From assembly GCF_000014745.1 (NCBI RefSeq), contig NC_008347.1, positions 186,001 through 250,000 on the forward strand: a stretch of 64,000 nt of DNA, in the 5' to 3' direction. Under the pieces are notes generated by a model, which saw only the letters and a list, made by a program, of their open reading frames with translations, searched no databases and was not told where the DNA came from. The translations under genes were made by a program, and so were the position numbers. The stretch's first letter is position 1, and each line of letters begins with the position of its first letter. Source of the stretch: Maricaulis maris MCS10. GTDB taxonomy: Bacteria; Pseudomonadota; Alphaproteobacteria; Caulobacterales; Maricaulaceae. This document shows, in pieces, positions 54,974-63,650 of this stretch.

Positions 54974-56031
54974 CGGATCACTCCTGCATCATTGTCGTGG
55001 ATCGCCCGTTCGATCTCGTCCAGGCGCGCCATCGAGGCGTCGCCCGGCGTTGTCATGGCGAGGGCACCGTGCGCGGCACCGTATTCGACCGCCTCGGCGG
55101 GTGTCTTTCCGGCCATCAAGGCCCAGCAGACCCCTGAAGCAAAGGCATCGCCGCCGCCCACACGGTCGAGAATGTCCAATCCGGGCCGCTCGCGCGAGGC
55201 ATGGAATGCACCGTCGGCATGGAGGATGGCCGACCAGTCATTGGTGTTGGCGGAATGGGCGGTGCGGCAGGTAGTGGCCACCACGCGCAGATTGGGAAAA
55301 TCGGCGACGGCGCTCTCGATTGCGGCGCGTGGGTCGCCACCCGACGGGGCGCTGCCGAGACCCTCGGCCCCGAACAAGACGTCGACATGGGGCGCGATCG
55401 CGCGATTGAGATCGCGGGCCGCCGCGGAGCCACCCCGTGAGGCCCACAGCGAGGCCCGGTAATTGAGATCAAAGGAGACGACCGCGCCATGCGCACGGGC
55501 GGCCCTGATGGCCTCGACAGTCACCTCGGCGGTGGTCTCGCTCAGCGCTGCAAAGATGCCGCCGGTGTGGAACCAGCGCACGCCTTGTGTCCCGAACACC
55601 TTGTCCCAGTCGACCTCGCCCGGCCTGATGCCGGAGGCGGCGCTGTGACCACGATCGGAAACCCCGCGTGCGGAACGGAGCCCGAAGCCGCGCTCGACAA
55701 AATTGAGACCGACCCGGCTTTCCCGTCCAATGCCATCGAAATCCCGCCACAGAATGTGCGAGGTGTCGACGCCGCCCTGGCTGATGCAGTCCTCGACCAA
55801 CCAGCCGACATCATTCCTGGGAAGGGCCGTGACAATGGTCGACGACAGGCCGAAGCACTTGCTGGCGGCGCGGGCCAGATTGTACTCGCCGCCCCCCTCC
55901 CAGACCTGGAACTGGCGGGTATTGCGGACGCGACCCTCGCCCGGGTCGAGGCGCAACATGACTTCACCGAGAGCGGCGATGTCCCAGCGCGTTGATCCGG
56001 CGGGTTTGATGGGCAGGAAGCTGTGGGTCAT
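54970..56031 (-). CDS. kdgK: 2-keto-3-deoxygluconate kinase-like PfkB sugar kinase
   Basis: A 353-residue ribokinase-family enzyme phosphorylating KDG to KDPG. ALGEVMLRLDP at the N-terminus, FDLNYRASLW in the centre (as in KdgK) and the catalytic DRVGGGDAFASGVCWAL near the C-terminus are typical. It is placed between uxaA and the carboxylesterase; the gap to uxaA is 10 bases. The KDPG aldolase that must follow is not in this window. Confidence 0.88.
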   Translation of the reverse strand: MTHSFLPIKPAGSTRWDIAALGEVMLRLDPGEGRVRNTRQFQVWEGGGEYNLARAASKCFGLSSTIVTALPRNDVGWLVEDCISQGGVDTSHILWRDFDGIGRESRVGLNFVERGFGLRSARGVSDRGHSAASGIRPGEVDWDKVFGTQGVRWFHTGGIFAALSETTAEVTVEAIRAARAHGAVVSFDLNYRASLWASRGGSAAARDLNRAIAPHVDVLFGAEGLGSAPSGGDPRAAIESAVADFPNLRVVATTCRTAHSANTNDWSAILHADGAFHASRERPGLDILDRVGGGDAFASGVCWALMAGKTPAEAVEYGAAHGALAMTTPGDASMARLDEIERAIHDNDAGVIR

Positions 56032-56041
56032 GGGGTCCGCG

Positions 56042-57553
56042 TCAGAGCGTTACGCCGCCCTTCCACAGGGCGATCTGGCGTTCATCATAGAGTTCGTTGC
56101 GGGCGCGCTTGCCGCCGGCGACGTCGAGGATGGCGTGCCACAGGCGATCTGTGGCCGCATCGATCGGCTCGCCGTCGAGGATTGGACCGGCATCGAAATC
56201 GATCCAGTTCGGCTTGCGCTCGGCCAGGTCCGACCGGGTCGCAAGTTTTAACGTGGGTACCATGGTGCCCAGCGGCGTACCCCGACCTGTCGTGAACAGG
56301 ATGAGAGTGGCTCCGGCTGCAGCCATCGCTGTGGTCGAGACGGCGTCATTTCCGGGCGCTTCAAGCAAGCTCAGGCCGGCGCGGCGCAAACGGTCGCCAT
56401 AGCCAAGAACGTCGGTCACCGGTGCGCTGCCGGCTTTTTGAACCCCGCCCAGAGACTTCTCCTCGAGCGTGGTGATCCCGCCCTCGATATTGCCCGGTGA
56501 GGGGTTGGCATGCACCGCTTCGCCATGGCCGATGAAGTAGCGTTTGAAGCGGTTCATCATCGCGCCGATCGCGCCGTGGACTTCGCTGGAGACCGCTCGC
56601 TCCATCAGGATGTGCTCGGCGCCGAACATTTCGGGCACCTCGGTCAGGATGGTGCTGCCACCGGCACTGTCCAGCCTGTCCGTGATGCGCCCGAGCAGCG
56701 GATTGGCGGTGAGACCGGAGAAGGCGTCCGAGCCTCCGCATTTCAGGCCGATGACAAGGTCAGAAACGGGGCAGGGCTCACGACGGTCCTCGGTTGCCAT
56801 ATGGTTGGCGATCTCCACGACAGCCGAGATGCCGGCGTCCAGCTCGTCGCCGGCGTCCTGGCAGGCAAAGGCGCGGACGCGCAGCGGGTCGGCGTCCGGC
56901 ATGGCGTCAAGCAGGGCACGATACTGGTTGGACTCACATCCCAGGCCGACGAGCAAGACGCCACCGGCATTCGGGTTCTGGGCAAGGCCGGCCAGGATGG
57001 CGCGGGTGTTGGCGAGGTCATCGCCAAGCTGCGAGCAACCAAAGGGATGGGTTATGGCATGGACGCCATCAACCTGACCGCGGACCTGGTTGGCGGCCAT
57101 GCGGGCAATGCGTTCGACGGTGCGATTGACGCAGCCCACCATGGCGATCACCCAGATTTCATTCCGGATCCCAACGCGCCCGTCAAAGCGGCGATAGCCC
57201 ATGAACGTGTCGGCTGCGGCTGGCGGGTCGCGCCTGGCTTCGGGCGTGACGCCCGTCTGGGCGTATCGCACTTCGCCGCTCAGCGTTGTGTCCAGGTTAT
57301 GGCTGTGGACATGGGCGCCGGCGGCGATGTCGTGGCGGGCCCGACCGATGACGGCACCGTACTTGATGACCGGGCTGCCCGCTTCGATGGCCGTCAGCGC
57401 GAATTTGTGGCCAAGCGGAATGTCGTCGACCAGGCACGGCATGTCCGGTCCGGGGCGCCTGCCGGCCGGCAAGGCTGCAATTGCGACGCCCACCCGGTCG
57501 TCGGGATGGACGACCAGGCCTTTTGCGGCGGCTATTTTCTCGGCGACACTCAT
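56042..57553 (-). CDS. uxaA: Altronate dehydratase
   Basis: A 503-residue UxaA-type dehydratase giving 2-keto-3-deoxygluconate from altronate. The N-terminal SAF-like domain (VHPDDRVGVAIAAL, SHNLDT) is followed by the large domain with LGCESNQY and GLKCGGSDAFSGLTANP, whose cysteines bind the metal centre. I chose the ATG at 57553 over a TTG at 57580; the latter is nearly in contact with the LacI operator at 57582-57596, which then lies 29 bases before the start. It leads a minus-strand operon with kdgK and the carboxylesterase. Confidence 0.9.
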   Translation of the reverse strand: MSVAEKIAAAKGLVVHPDDRVGVAIAALPAGRRPGPDMPCLVDDIPLGHKFALTAIEAGSPVIKYGAVIGRARHDIAAGAHVHSHNLDTTLSGEVRYAQTGVTPEARRDPPAAADTFMGYRRFDGRVGIRNEIWVIAMVGCVNRTVERIARMAANQVRGQVDGVHAITHPFGCSQLGDDLANTRAILAGLAQNPNAGGVLLVGLGCESNQYRALLDAMPDADPLRVRAFACQDAGDELDAGISAVVEIANHMATEDRREPCPVSDLVIGLKCGGSDAFSGLTANPLLGRITDRLDSAGGSTILTEVPEMFGAEHILMERAVSSEVHGAIGAMMNRFKRYFIGHGEAVHANPSPGNIEGGITTLEEKSLGGVQKAGSAPVTDVLGYGDRLRRAGLSLLEAPGNDAVSTTAMAAAGATLILFTTGRGTPLGTMVPTLKLATRSDLAERKPNWIDFDAGPILDGEPIDAATDRLWHAILDVAGGKRARNELYDERQIALWKGGVTL

Positions 57554-57581
57554 GATGTCTCTCACCCTTGCTGGTCTCAAT

Positions 57582-57596
57582 GGTAACCGGTGTCAT
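57582..57596 (-). promoter_or_regulatory. LacI-type operator site 4 (uxaA promoter)
   Basis: GGTAACCGGTGTCAT on the plus strand, the exact reverse complement of sites 1 and 5, between the divergent uxaA and LacI-family genes. Confidence 0.82.
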
Positions 57597-57714
57597 TTTT
57601 TGCGGAAAGGGAAAACTTCATGGCCGGTGAAAACATCGCTGAAGTGCATGACAAGCAAGGAGATGTCCTGTAGTGGACATTCGGTGGAATAGTGGCCGCC
57701 AGGGGATGGCGCAG

Positions 57715-58791
57715 ATGACCGACGGCGAAAAACCGGCCGAGCCGAAGGGCGAAAAAAGCCTTCGCGACGAGTTCGTGGATCGACGACCGACGATCAATGA
57801 TGTGGCTCGGCTGACCGGCGTCTCCAAGAAAACGGTGTCGCGGGTCATCAACAAGTCCCCGGCGGTCAAGGAGAACACGCGTGAGGAAATCCTGCGTGTC
57901 ATGCATGAGATCGGCTACGCGCCGGATCCGCAGGCGCGTGGATTGGCCTTCCGGCGCTCTTTCCTGATCGGCATGATCTACGACAACCCGAACCCGCAAT
58001 ATGTCGTCAACATGCAGCAGGGCCTGCTCGACGGCATGCGCGGAACCGGATTTGAGCTGGTTGTGCACCCGTGCGACCGGGCCAGTGAAACCTTCCTCGT
58101 CGACGTCCGAAACTTCGTCGAGCGCCAGAAGCTGTACGGCGTGATCCTGACCCCGTCCGTATCCGAGGATGAACGCGTGCCGCCTATCCTGCGCCAGATC
58201 GGTTGCGAGTTCATTCGTATCGCCTCGGTCTCGCTCGATGAGCCGGAGCACATGATCGTCTCGCATGACCATCTCGGCGGCGCGGCCGCCGGGCGGCACC
58301 TGGCCGGCCTGGGGCACACGCGGATCGGATTCATTTCCGGTCGCGACAGCTTCCGTTCTTCGCACGAGCGGCGTCGCGGACTGGAGGAGGCTTTGGTGGA
58401 ACGAGGTCTGACCCTGGACGAGGATCTGGTTGCTTCCGGGGCCTACACCTTCGAGTCGGGCTTTGAGTGCGCCCTGGACCTGCTGCAGCGACCAAAGAGT
58501 CCGACAGCCATCTTTGCGGCCAATGATGAAATGGCCGCCGGTGTCCTGCAGGCTGCCAGGACTCTTGATATCCGGGTTCCCGATGCGCTTTCGGTCGTGG
58601 GCTATGACAATTTCCAGCTCGCCGAGCGCTTGTGGCCGCGCCTGACAACGGTGCACACGCCGACGCGCGAGATCGGCCGGCGGGCCTCGACCAAGCTGAT
58701 CAATCCCGTGCCGGCGGTCGAGGTCGAGCGTGAGGACCCGCGCGCCCTGCCCAGTCTTGTGATCCGGGACACCACCGCGCCCCCAATCTGA
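57715..58791 (+). CDS. LacI-family transcriptional repressor of the uronate genes
   Basis: A 358-residue LacI-type regulator with an N-terminal HTH (PTINDVARLTGVSKKTVSRV) and hinge, then a periplasmic-binding-protein-like domain with SFLIGMIYDNPNPQYV and FAANDEMAAGVL. The ATG at 57715 has AGGGGA upstream; the frame is open to a GTG at 57673. It resembles UxuR/KdgR-type LacI members. Five near-identical sites in front of uxuB, the TonB receptor, uxaA and uxaC, all within 10 kb, are its expected operators; the inducer may be a uronate or KDG. Confidence 0.88.
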   Translation: MTDGEKPAEPKGEKSLRDEFVDRRPTINDVARLTGVSKKTVSRVINKSPAVKENTREEILRVMHEIGYAPDPQARGLAFRRSFLIGMIYDNPNPQYVVNMQQGLLDGMRGTGFELVVHPCDRASETFLVDVRNFVERQKLYGVILTPSVSEDERVPPILRQIGCEFIRIASVSLDEPEHMIVSHDHLGGAAAGRHLAGLGHTRIGFISGRDSFRSSHERRRGLEEALVERGLTLDEDLVASGAYTFESGFECALDLLQRPKSPTAIFAANDEMAAGVLQAARTLDIRVPDALSVVGYDNFQLAERLWPRLTTVHTPTREIGRRASTKLINPVPAVEVEREDPRALPSLVIRDTTAPPI

Positions 58792-58857
58792 CGTCGACTG
58801 GATACCAAGCGATAAAACCGACTGATTTCGCCGGCTCAACTCTGGTTGCAGTTCTCA

Positions 58858-58872
58858 ATGACACCGGTTACC
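58858..58872 (+). promoter_or_regulatory. LacI-type operator site 5 (uxaC leader)
   Basis: ATGACACCGGTTACC, identical to site 1. The ATG inside the site is in frame with uxaC, but the true start is probably 58912. Confidence 0.82.
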
Positions 58873-58911
58873 TTTGCCGACCAATCCGCCAATGACAGGT
58901 CGCTCCAGTCG

Positions 58912-60336
58912 ATGCCAACGCCGTCTTTTTTCCATGAGGATCGATTGTTTCCCGCCGAGGCGGCCGTTCGCGGTATTGCCCGGGAACTGCATGCCTCGGT
59001 GCGTGACCTGCCCATCATTTCTCCGCACGGACACACTGACCCGCGCTGGTTTGCCTCGAATGAAGCCTTCGAGAACCCGACAGCTTTGTTGCTGGCCCCG
59101 GATCATTATGTGTTCCGCATGCTCTACAGCCAGGGCATCCGGCTGGCCGATCTGGCAATCCCGGACCGGAACGGCGTGCCGGCCACGGATCCGCGGGCGG
59201 CCTGGCGCCTGTTTGCCGAAAACTTCCACCTCTTCCGTGGCACACCATCCTCGATCTGGCTGAGCCATGTCCTGGTCAAGGTCTTCGGTGTCGAGGACCG
59301 TCTGGACGGGAATACGGCTGATGCGGCCTATGACACTATTGATGCCGCCCTCAAGAGGCCGGACTTTCGGCCCCGCGCCCTGTACGACCGGTTCAATATC
59401 GAACTGATCGCCACCACGGAATCGCCGGTCGACACGCTTGATCATCACCACAGCATTGCCGCTTCGGACTGGTCCGGCAGGGTCATCACAGCCTATCGGC
59501 CCGATTGTGTGATCGATGCCGACCATGAGGATTTCCATGCCTCGTTGGAAGCCTTTGGGGACATCACCGGCGAGGATGTTTCTCGTTGGGACGGCTATCT
59601 CGCGGCTCATCGCCAGCGCCGGGTCGATTTTATGGCCGCCGGAGCAACCTCGACCGACCATGGCCATCCGACAGCCCGCACCGCTGATCTCGATCGCGGT
59701 GAGGCAGAGGCCCTGTTTGATCGCATCGTCAGCCAAAAGCAAAGGGACGGCGACGCCGAGCTCTTCCGCGCCCAGATGCTGACCGAAATGGCAGCGATGA
59801 GCCTGGAGGACGGTCTGGTCATGCAGATACATCCCGGCTCGTTCCGCAATCACAACAGCCCGCTTTTCGCTTCGCATGGTCGCGACAAGGGGGCCGATAT
59901 CCCGACCCGGACCGACTATGTCGAGGCCTTGCGCCCGCTGCTCAACCGTTTTGGCAATGAGCCCGACTTCGGCTGCATCGTCTTCACGCTCGACGAGACG
60001 AGCTATGCGCGCGAACTGGCGCCGCTGGCCGGTCATTATCCCGCCCTCAAGCTGGGCCCGGCCTGGTGGTTCCACGACAGTCCGGAAGGCATGATGCGCT
60101 TTCGCGAGCAGACCACCGAGACCGCCGGCTTCTACAACACGGTCGGCTTCAACGATGACACCCGTGCCTTCCTGTCCATCCCGGCCCGTCACGATGTGGC
60201 GCGTCGGGTGGACTGCGCCTTTCTCGCCCGTCTGGTCGCCGAGCACCGGCTCGGTCTTGACGAGGCCCACGAAACCGCCCGCGACCTCGCCTACAATCTG
60301 GCGAAACGCGCCTACAAGCTCGACGCACAAAACTGA
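58912..60336 (+). CDS. uxaC: Glucuronate/galacturonate isomerase
   Basis: A 474-residue uronate isomerase (amidohydrolase fold) interconverting glucuronate and fructuronate or galacturonate and tagaturonate. It has SPHGHTDPRWFA (metal-binding H-x-H), TTESPVDTLDHH, MTEMAAMSLEDGLVMQIHPGS, and KLGPAWWFHDSPEGMMRFRE. The ATG at 58912 gives MPTPSFFHEDRLFP, the usual N-terminus; an earlier in-frame ATG lies inside the LacI operator. It is the first gene of a plus-strand operon with the isomerase and dehydrogenase genes that follow. Confidence 0.93.
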   Translation: MPTPSFFHEDRLFPAEAAVRGIARELHASVRDLPIISPHGHTDPRWFASNEAFENPTALLLAPDHYVFRMLYSQGIRLADLAIPDRNGVPATDPRAAWRLFAENFHLFRGTPSSIWLSHVLVKVFGVEDRLDGNTADAAYDTIDAALKRPDFRPRALYDRFNIELIATTESPVDTLDHHHSIAASDWSGRVITAYRPDCVIDADHEDFHASLEAFGDITGEDVSRWDGYLAAHRQRRVDFMAAGATSTDHGHPTARTADLDRGEAEALFDRIVSQKQRDGDAELFRAQMLTEMAAMSLEDGLVMQIHPGSFRNHNSPLFASHGRDKGADIPTRTDYVEALRPLLNRFGNEPDFGCIVFTLDETSYARELAPLAGHYPALKLGPAWWFHDSPEGMMRFREQTTETAGFYNTVGFNDDTRAFLSIPARHDVARRVDCAFLARLVAEHRLGLDEAHETARDLAYNLAKRAYKLDAQN

Positions 60337-60350
60337 AACAGGACAACGCC

Positions 60351-60992
60351 ATGAAAATCGCGCTCATCATCGAAAACAGCCAGGCCGCCAAGAGCGGAAT
60401 CGTCCAGGACGCCCTGACCTCCGTGGCAGAGCCGCTGGGCCATCAGGTGCACCACTACGGCATGTACACGCCCGAGGACAAAGCCTCGCTCACCTATCCG
60501 ATGAATGGCCTGCTGGCCGGCCTCCTTCTCAATTCGAAGGCGGCTGACTTTGTGGTCACCGGTTGCGGCACCGGCGTCGGATCCAACCTCGCCTGTAACG
60601 CCATGCCGGGTGTATTCTGTGGCCTCGTCGTCGATCCGACTGACGCCTTCCTGTTCGGCCAGATCAATGACGGCAATGCGATCTCTATGCCCTTTGCCAA
60701 GGGCTTTGGCTGGGCTGCCGAGCTCAATCTGCAGGATTGCTTCCGCAAGCTGTTCGAAAACGAGCGCGGCGCCGGCTATCCCAAGGAGCGCGCCGCCGTC
60801 ATGGCCAAGAATCGCGGCATTGTGGCGGAGCTCAAAGCTGCCTCATGCCACGACATGCTGACCGTGCTCAAATCCGTCGACCAGGACCTGTTGAAGGCCG
60901 CGATCGCTGGTGAGCGCTTCCAGGAGTATTTCTTCGCCAATTGTCAGGACGAGGCGATCGCCGCTTATATCCGCACCGTGCTGGCGTCCTAG
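60351..60992 (+). CDS. RpiB/LacAB-type sugar isomerase, DhuI-like
   Basis: A 213-residue protein of the RpiB/LacA/LacB family (TGCGTGVGSNLACNAMPGVFCGLV, the phosphate or substrate loop). It is longer than ribose-5-phosphate isomerase B (about 150), with an extra C-terminal helical region. Located between uxaC and kduD, it best fits the RpiB-type 4-deoxy-L-threo-5-hexosulose-uronate isomerase called DhuI, which with a DhuD/KduD dehydrogenase converts unsaturated uronates to KDG. No cupin-type KduI is found here, consistent with this replacement. A pentose phosphate role is less likely. Confidence 0.75.
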   Translation: MKIALIIENSQAAKSGIVQDALTSVAEPLGHQVHHYGMYTPEDKASLTYPMNGLLAGLLLNSKAADFVVTGCGTGVGSNLACNAMPGVFCGLVVDPTDAFLFGQINDGNAISMPFAKGFGWAAELNLQDCFRKLFENERGAGYPKERAAVMAKNRGIVAELKAASCHDMLTVLKSVDQDLLKAAIAGERFQEYFFANCQDEAIAAYIRTVLAS

Positions 60993-61030
60993 GCGCTGGC
61001 CTGGCCAACGAGTCCGAAACGGAGAGATCC

Positions 61031-61786
61031 ATGAGCCTTTCATTCAACCTCGACGGCAAGGTTGCGCTGGTGACCGGCGGCAATACCGGGCTGGGTCAGG
61101 CAATGGCCATCGCCCTGGCCCAGGCAGGAGCCGACATTGTCGTGGCCGGTCGCTCCAGTGCGGCCGAAACCGGCGAAGCGGTCGAATCCGCCGGCCGGAA
61201 ATTCTACGAAATCAAGGCCGACTTTTCTGATCCGTCCTGTGTTGAGGGTGTGGTGGCCACGACGGTCGAGCAGGCCGGCCGGATCGATATCCTGGTCAAC
61301 AATGCCGGCATCATCAAACGCAATGACGCGCTCGATTTCACCCAGGATGACTGGGACAGCGTCATGGATGTCAATATCAAGTCGGCCTTCTTCCTGTGCC
61401 AGGCGGCGGCGAAGCGTATGGTGGCTCAAGGCAGTGGCAAGATCATCAATATTGCCTCCATGCTGTCCTTCCAGGGCGGTATCCGGGTGGCGTCCTATAC
61501 CTCCTCCAAGAGTGCGATTGCCGGCCTGACCAAGCTTCTGGCCAATGAGTGGGCCGCAAAAGGCATCAATGTGAATGCCATCGCACCCGGCTATTTCGCC
61601 ACCAACAACACGGCTGCCCTGCAGGCTGATCCTGACCGTAACGAACAGATTCTCGGCCGTATCCCGGCCGGGCGCTGGGGCGACCCGTCGGATATTGGCG
61701 GCGCCGCCGTCTTCCTGTCATCCGCGGCGGCTGACTACGTCCACGGCACGGTACTGGCCGTCGATGGTGGCTGGCTCGCCCGCTAG
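61031..61786 (+). CDS. kduD: 2-deoxy-D-gluconate 3-dehydrogenase (KduD)-like SDR
   Basis: A 251-residue short-chain dehydrogenase. Visible are the TGGNTGLGQAMA dinucleotide loop, NNAG, the catalytic Ser-Tyr-Lys in IASMLSFQGG and SYTSSKSAIAG, and the APGYFATNNT segment. It resembles KduD/DhuD, which reduces the 2,5-diketo acid to KDG with NADH. GGAGAG precedes the ATG. It comes after the DhuI-like gene by 38 bases and before a strong terminator. Confidence 0.87.
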   Translation: MSLSFNLDGKVALVTGGNTGLGQAMAIALAQAGADIVVAGRSSAAETGEAVESAGRKFYEIKADFSDPSCVEGVVATTVEQAGRIDILVNNAGIIKRNDALDFTQDDWDSVMDVNIKSAFFLCQAAAKRMVAQGSGKIINIASMLSFQGGIRVASYTSSKSAIAGLTKLLANEWAAKGINVNAIAPGYFATNNTAALQADPDRNEQILGRIPAGRWGDPSDIGGAAVFLSSAAADYVHGTVLAVDGGWLAR

Positions 61787-61813
61787 TCCAACAACTCCCG
61801 AACCTTCCCTCCG

Positions 61814-61841
61814 GCCGGCCCTTCGGGGTCGGCTTTTTTTT
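61814..61841 (+). terminator. Rho-independent terminator after kduD
   Basis: GCCGGCCC-TTCG-GGGTCGGC stem (8 bp, one G-U pair) with a UUCG-type tetraloop, followed by eight T residues. A textbook intrinsic terminator. Confidence 0.93.
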
Positions 61842-61888
61842 GCGGAAAGCCCGCCTGAACTCAGACCTTATCCCCGCTGCGCACCGCT

Positions 61889-61996
61889 TTCCTTCTCCCT
61901 TGGGAGAAGGTGGCCGGAGGCCGGATGAGGGGGGGAACACCTGCACTCACCGGGATTTACCCCTCACCCTGACCCTCTCCCAAGGGAGAGGGAAAG
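61889..61996. repeat. REP-like inverted pair of intergenic palindromes
   Basis: CCTTCTCCCTTGGGAGAAGG (about 61892-61911) followed by GGTGGCCGGAGGCCGGATGA, and about 60 bases on the inverted unit CCCTCACCCTGACCCTC with TCCCAAGGGAGAGGG. This resembles the dispersed REP-like elements of Caulobacterales/Maricaulales genomes. It may pair into a long hairpin. Confidence 0.7.
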
Positions 61997-62366
61997 TGCG
62001 CGCCAGCATAAAATCCAGGAAACTTATCCTCCCCCCTTATCCGCCATGGGACACTGCCCTTGGTTTTCGGGACGGGAGGCGCGAGCTCAGTCACTTGTGC
62101 CCGGGAACGAGCGGAGCCTGTCCGCGCTTTGGATGTGACACCCCAAAGCTCCGGCAGGGCGTGCGATCAGGTCCAGGGGCACTAAACGACCGACCCTCAG
62201 TACCTGGCGCATTGGAATCGGGGGCGAGAGCGTCCGGGAAAACTCCGCGAGCGGGATGCTTGTCGAAGCCTACCGTAATTAAAACAGCGCTTTATCGGCT
62301 CCGGCTGACATCCCGCTCCCTCCCATCCTTCGGCGCATTTTGCGTGCGAAGTCGAGAAGGTGTGTC
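61997..62366. other. Intergenic stretch without a recognised gene
   Basis: About 370 bases between the REP-like pair and the stop of the TRAP permease gene. Open frames through it are short or cross the REP units. A CGTAAT at 62274 has no matching TGAGGG block upstream. I see no structured RNA or gene that I can support. Confidence 0.5.
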
Positions 62367-63647
62367 CTACCGCATCAGATTGACCAAGCCCATGGTCACC
62401 GATGGCACATAGGTCACCACCATCAGGGCGACGAAGAGGGCGCCATAGAAGGGCCAGATCGTCTTGACGGTTTCCTCGACCTTCACCTTGCCGATGGCGG
62501 CGCCAACGAAGAGGACTGATCCGACTGGCGGGGTGACCAGTCCAATACCAAGATTCAGCATCATGATGACACCGAACTGGACGGGATCCATGCCCAGTCC
62601 GACCACGATGGGCAGGAAAATGGGCGTGGTGATCACGATCAGCGGTGACATGTCCATGAAGGTGCCCAGCACGAGCAGTATCAGATTGATGATCAGCAGG
62701 ATCAGGATCGGATTGTCGGTCACCGTGGTGATCAGGTTGGCCAGTTGCGTAGGGGCTTCCAGCAGGGCCAGCATCCAGCCGAAGCCAGAGGCGGAGCCAA
62801 TGATCAACAGGACCATGGCTGTTGTCTTCACGGCCTGGATGGCGGCATCAAGGAAGGCCCGCGGGCCCATCGAGCGGTAGAGCAGGGCAGCGACGGCGAC
62901 CGTGTAAAGGACGGCGACGGCTGAGGATTCGGTCGCCGTGAACAGGCCGCCCAGGACACCGCCGACGATGATGATGGCGGTAAACAGGCCGGGCAGAGCC
63001 ATGATGAAGGCGCGCAGGAAGGCCATCCAGCCCGGGAACTCGCCCTTGGGATAACCCCGCTTCACGGCAACCAGCCAGGCCGCGACCATCAAGGTCGCGC
63101 CGGTCAGGATCCCGGGCACAATCCCGCCGACGAAAAGCTCGCCGATCGACACGCCGACACCGGCTGCGGCCGCATAGATGATCATGTTGTGCGAGGGCGG
63201 GATCAACAGGCCACACACGGCCGAGGTCGAGGTCACATTGACGGCATAATCGGCGTCATAGCCACGCTCGCGCATCATTGGCATCAAGGTTGAACCCATG
63301 GCCGACACGCTGGCGATAGCCGAACCCGAGACCGCCCCGAACAGCATCGAGGCGCCGACATCCACCTGCCCCAGGCCGCCGCGGGAACGTCCGAAAGCCG
63401 CTTCGGCGACACGCACAAGGCGCTCGGCTATGCCGGACCGGTGCATGAGCTCGCCGGCGAAGACGAAGAAGGGGATGGCCATCAGCGAGAAAATGCTCAT
63501 CCCGCCCGCCATGCGCTGGAAGACGGCGATGGCCGGCATGTCCATCATGAAGAAGGTGACCAGGGTCGCGCCAAGCAGTGAAAAGGCAACCGGAACGCCA
63601 ATGATCAACAGGAAAACGAGGACGCCGAGGAGAACTGATAATTCCAT
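62367..63647 (-). CDS. TRAP transporter large permease subunit DctM/UxuM type
   Basis: A 426-residue membrane protein with about 12 helices, the normal DctM length. Typical blocks are FSLMAIPFFVFAGELMHRSG, FGAVSGSAIASVSAMGSTLMP and GIGLVTPPVGSVLFVGAAIG. It takes up a periplasmic organic acid with Na+ or H+; in this locus a uronate or keto-deoxy sugar acid is likely. It is 3 bases after the small permease gene, both on the minus strand. Confidence 0.92.
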   Translation of the reverse strand: MELSVLLGVLVFLLIIGVPVAFSLLGATLVTFFMMDMPAIAVFQRMAGGMSIFSLMAIPFFVFAGELMHRSGIAERLVRVAEAAFGRSRGGLGQVDVGASMLFGAVSGSAIASVSAMGSTLMPMMRERGYDADYAVNVTSTSAVCGLLIPPSHNMIIYAAAAGVGVSIGELFVGGIVPGILTGATLMVAAWLVAVKRGYPKGEFPGWMAFLRAFIMALPGLFTAIIIVGGVLGGLFTATESSAVAVLYTVAVAALLYRSMGPRAFLDAAIQAVKTTAMVLLIIGSASGFGWMLALLEAPTQLANLITTVTDNPILILLIINLILLVLGTFMDMSPLIVITTPIFLPIVVGLGMDPVQFGVIMMLNLGIGLVTPPVGSVLFVGAAIGKVKVEETVKTIWPFYGALFVALMVVTYVPSVTMGLVNLMR

Positions 63648-63650
63648 GGT

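Noticed and set aside
53426-57586. Several open frames of 180-380 codons on the plus strand opposite the carboxylesterase, kdgK and uxaA genes
   Set aside because: Each mirrors a real minus-strand gene, has no consistent ribosome-binding site and no known family.
58855-60330. Long open frame on the minus strand opposite uxaC
   Set aside because: It is a codon-bias shadow of a clearly recognised gene in G+C-rich DNA; the product has no recognisable domain.
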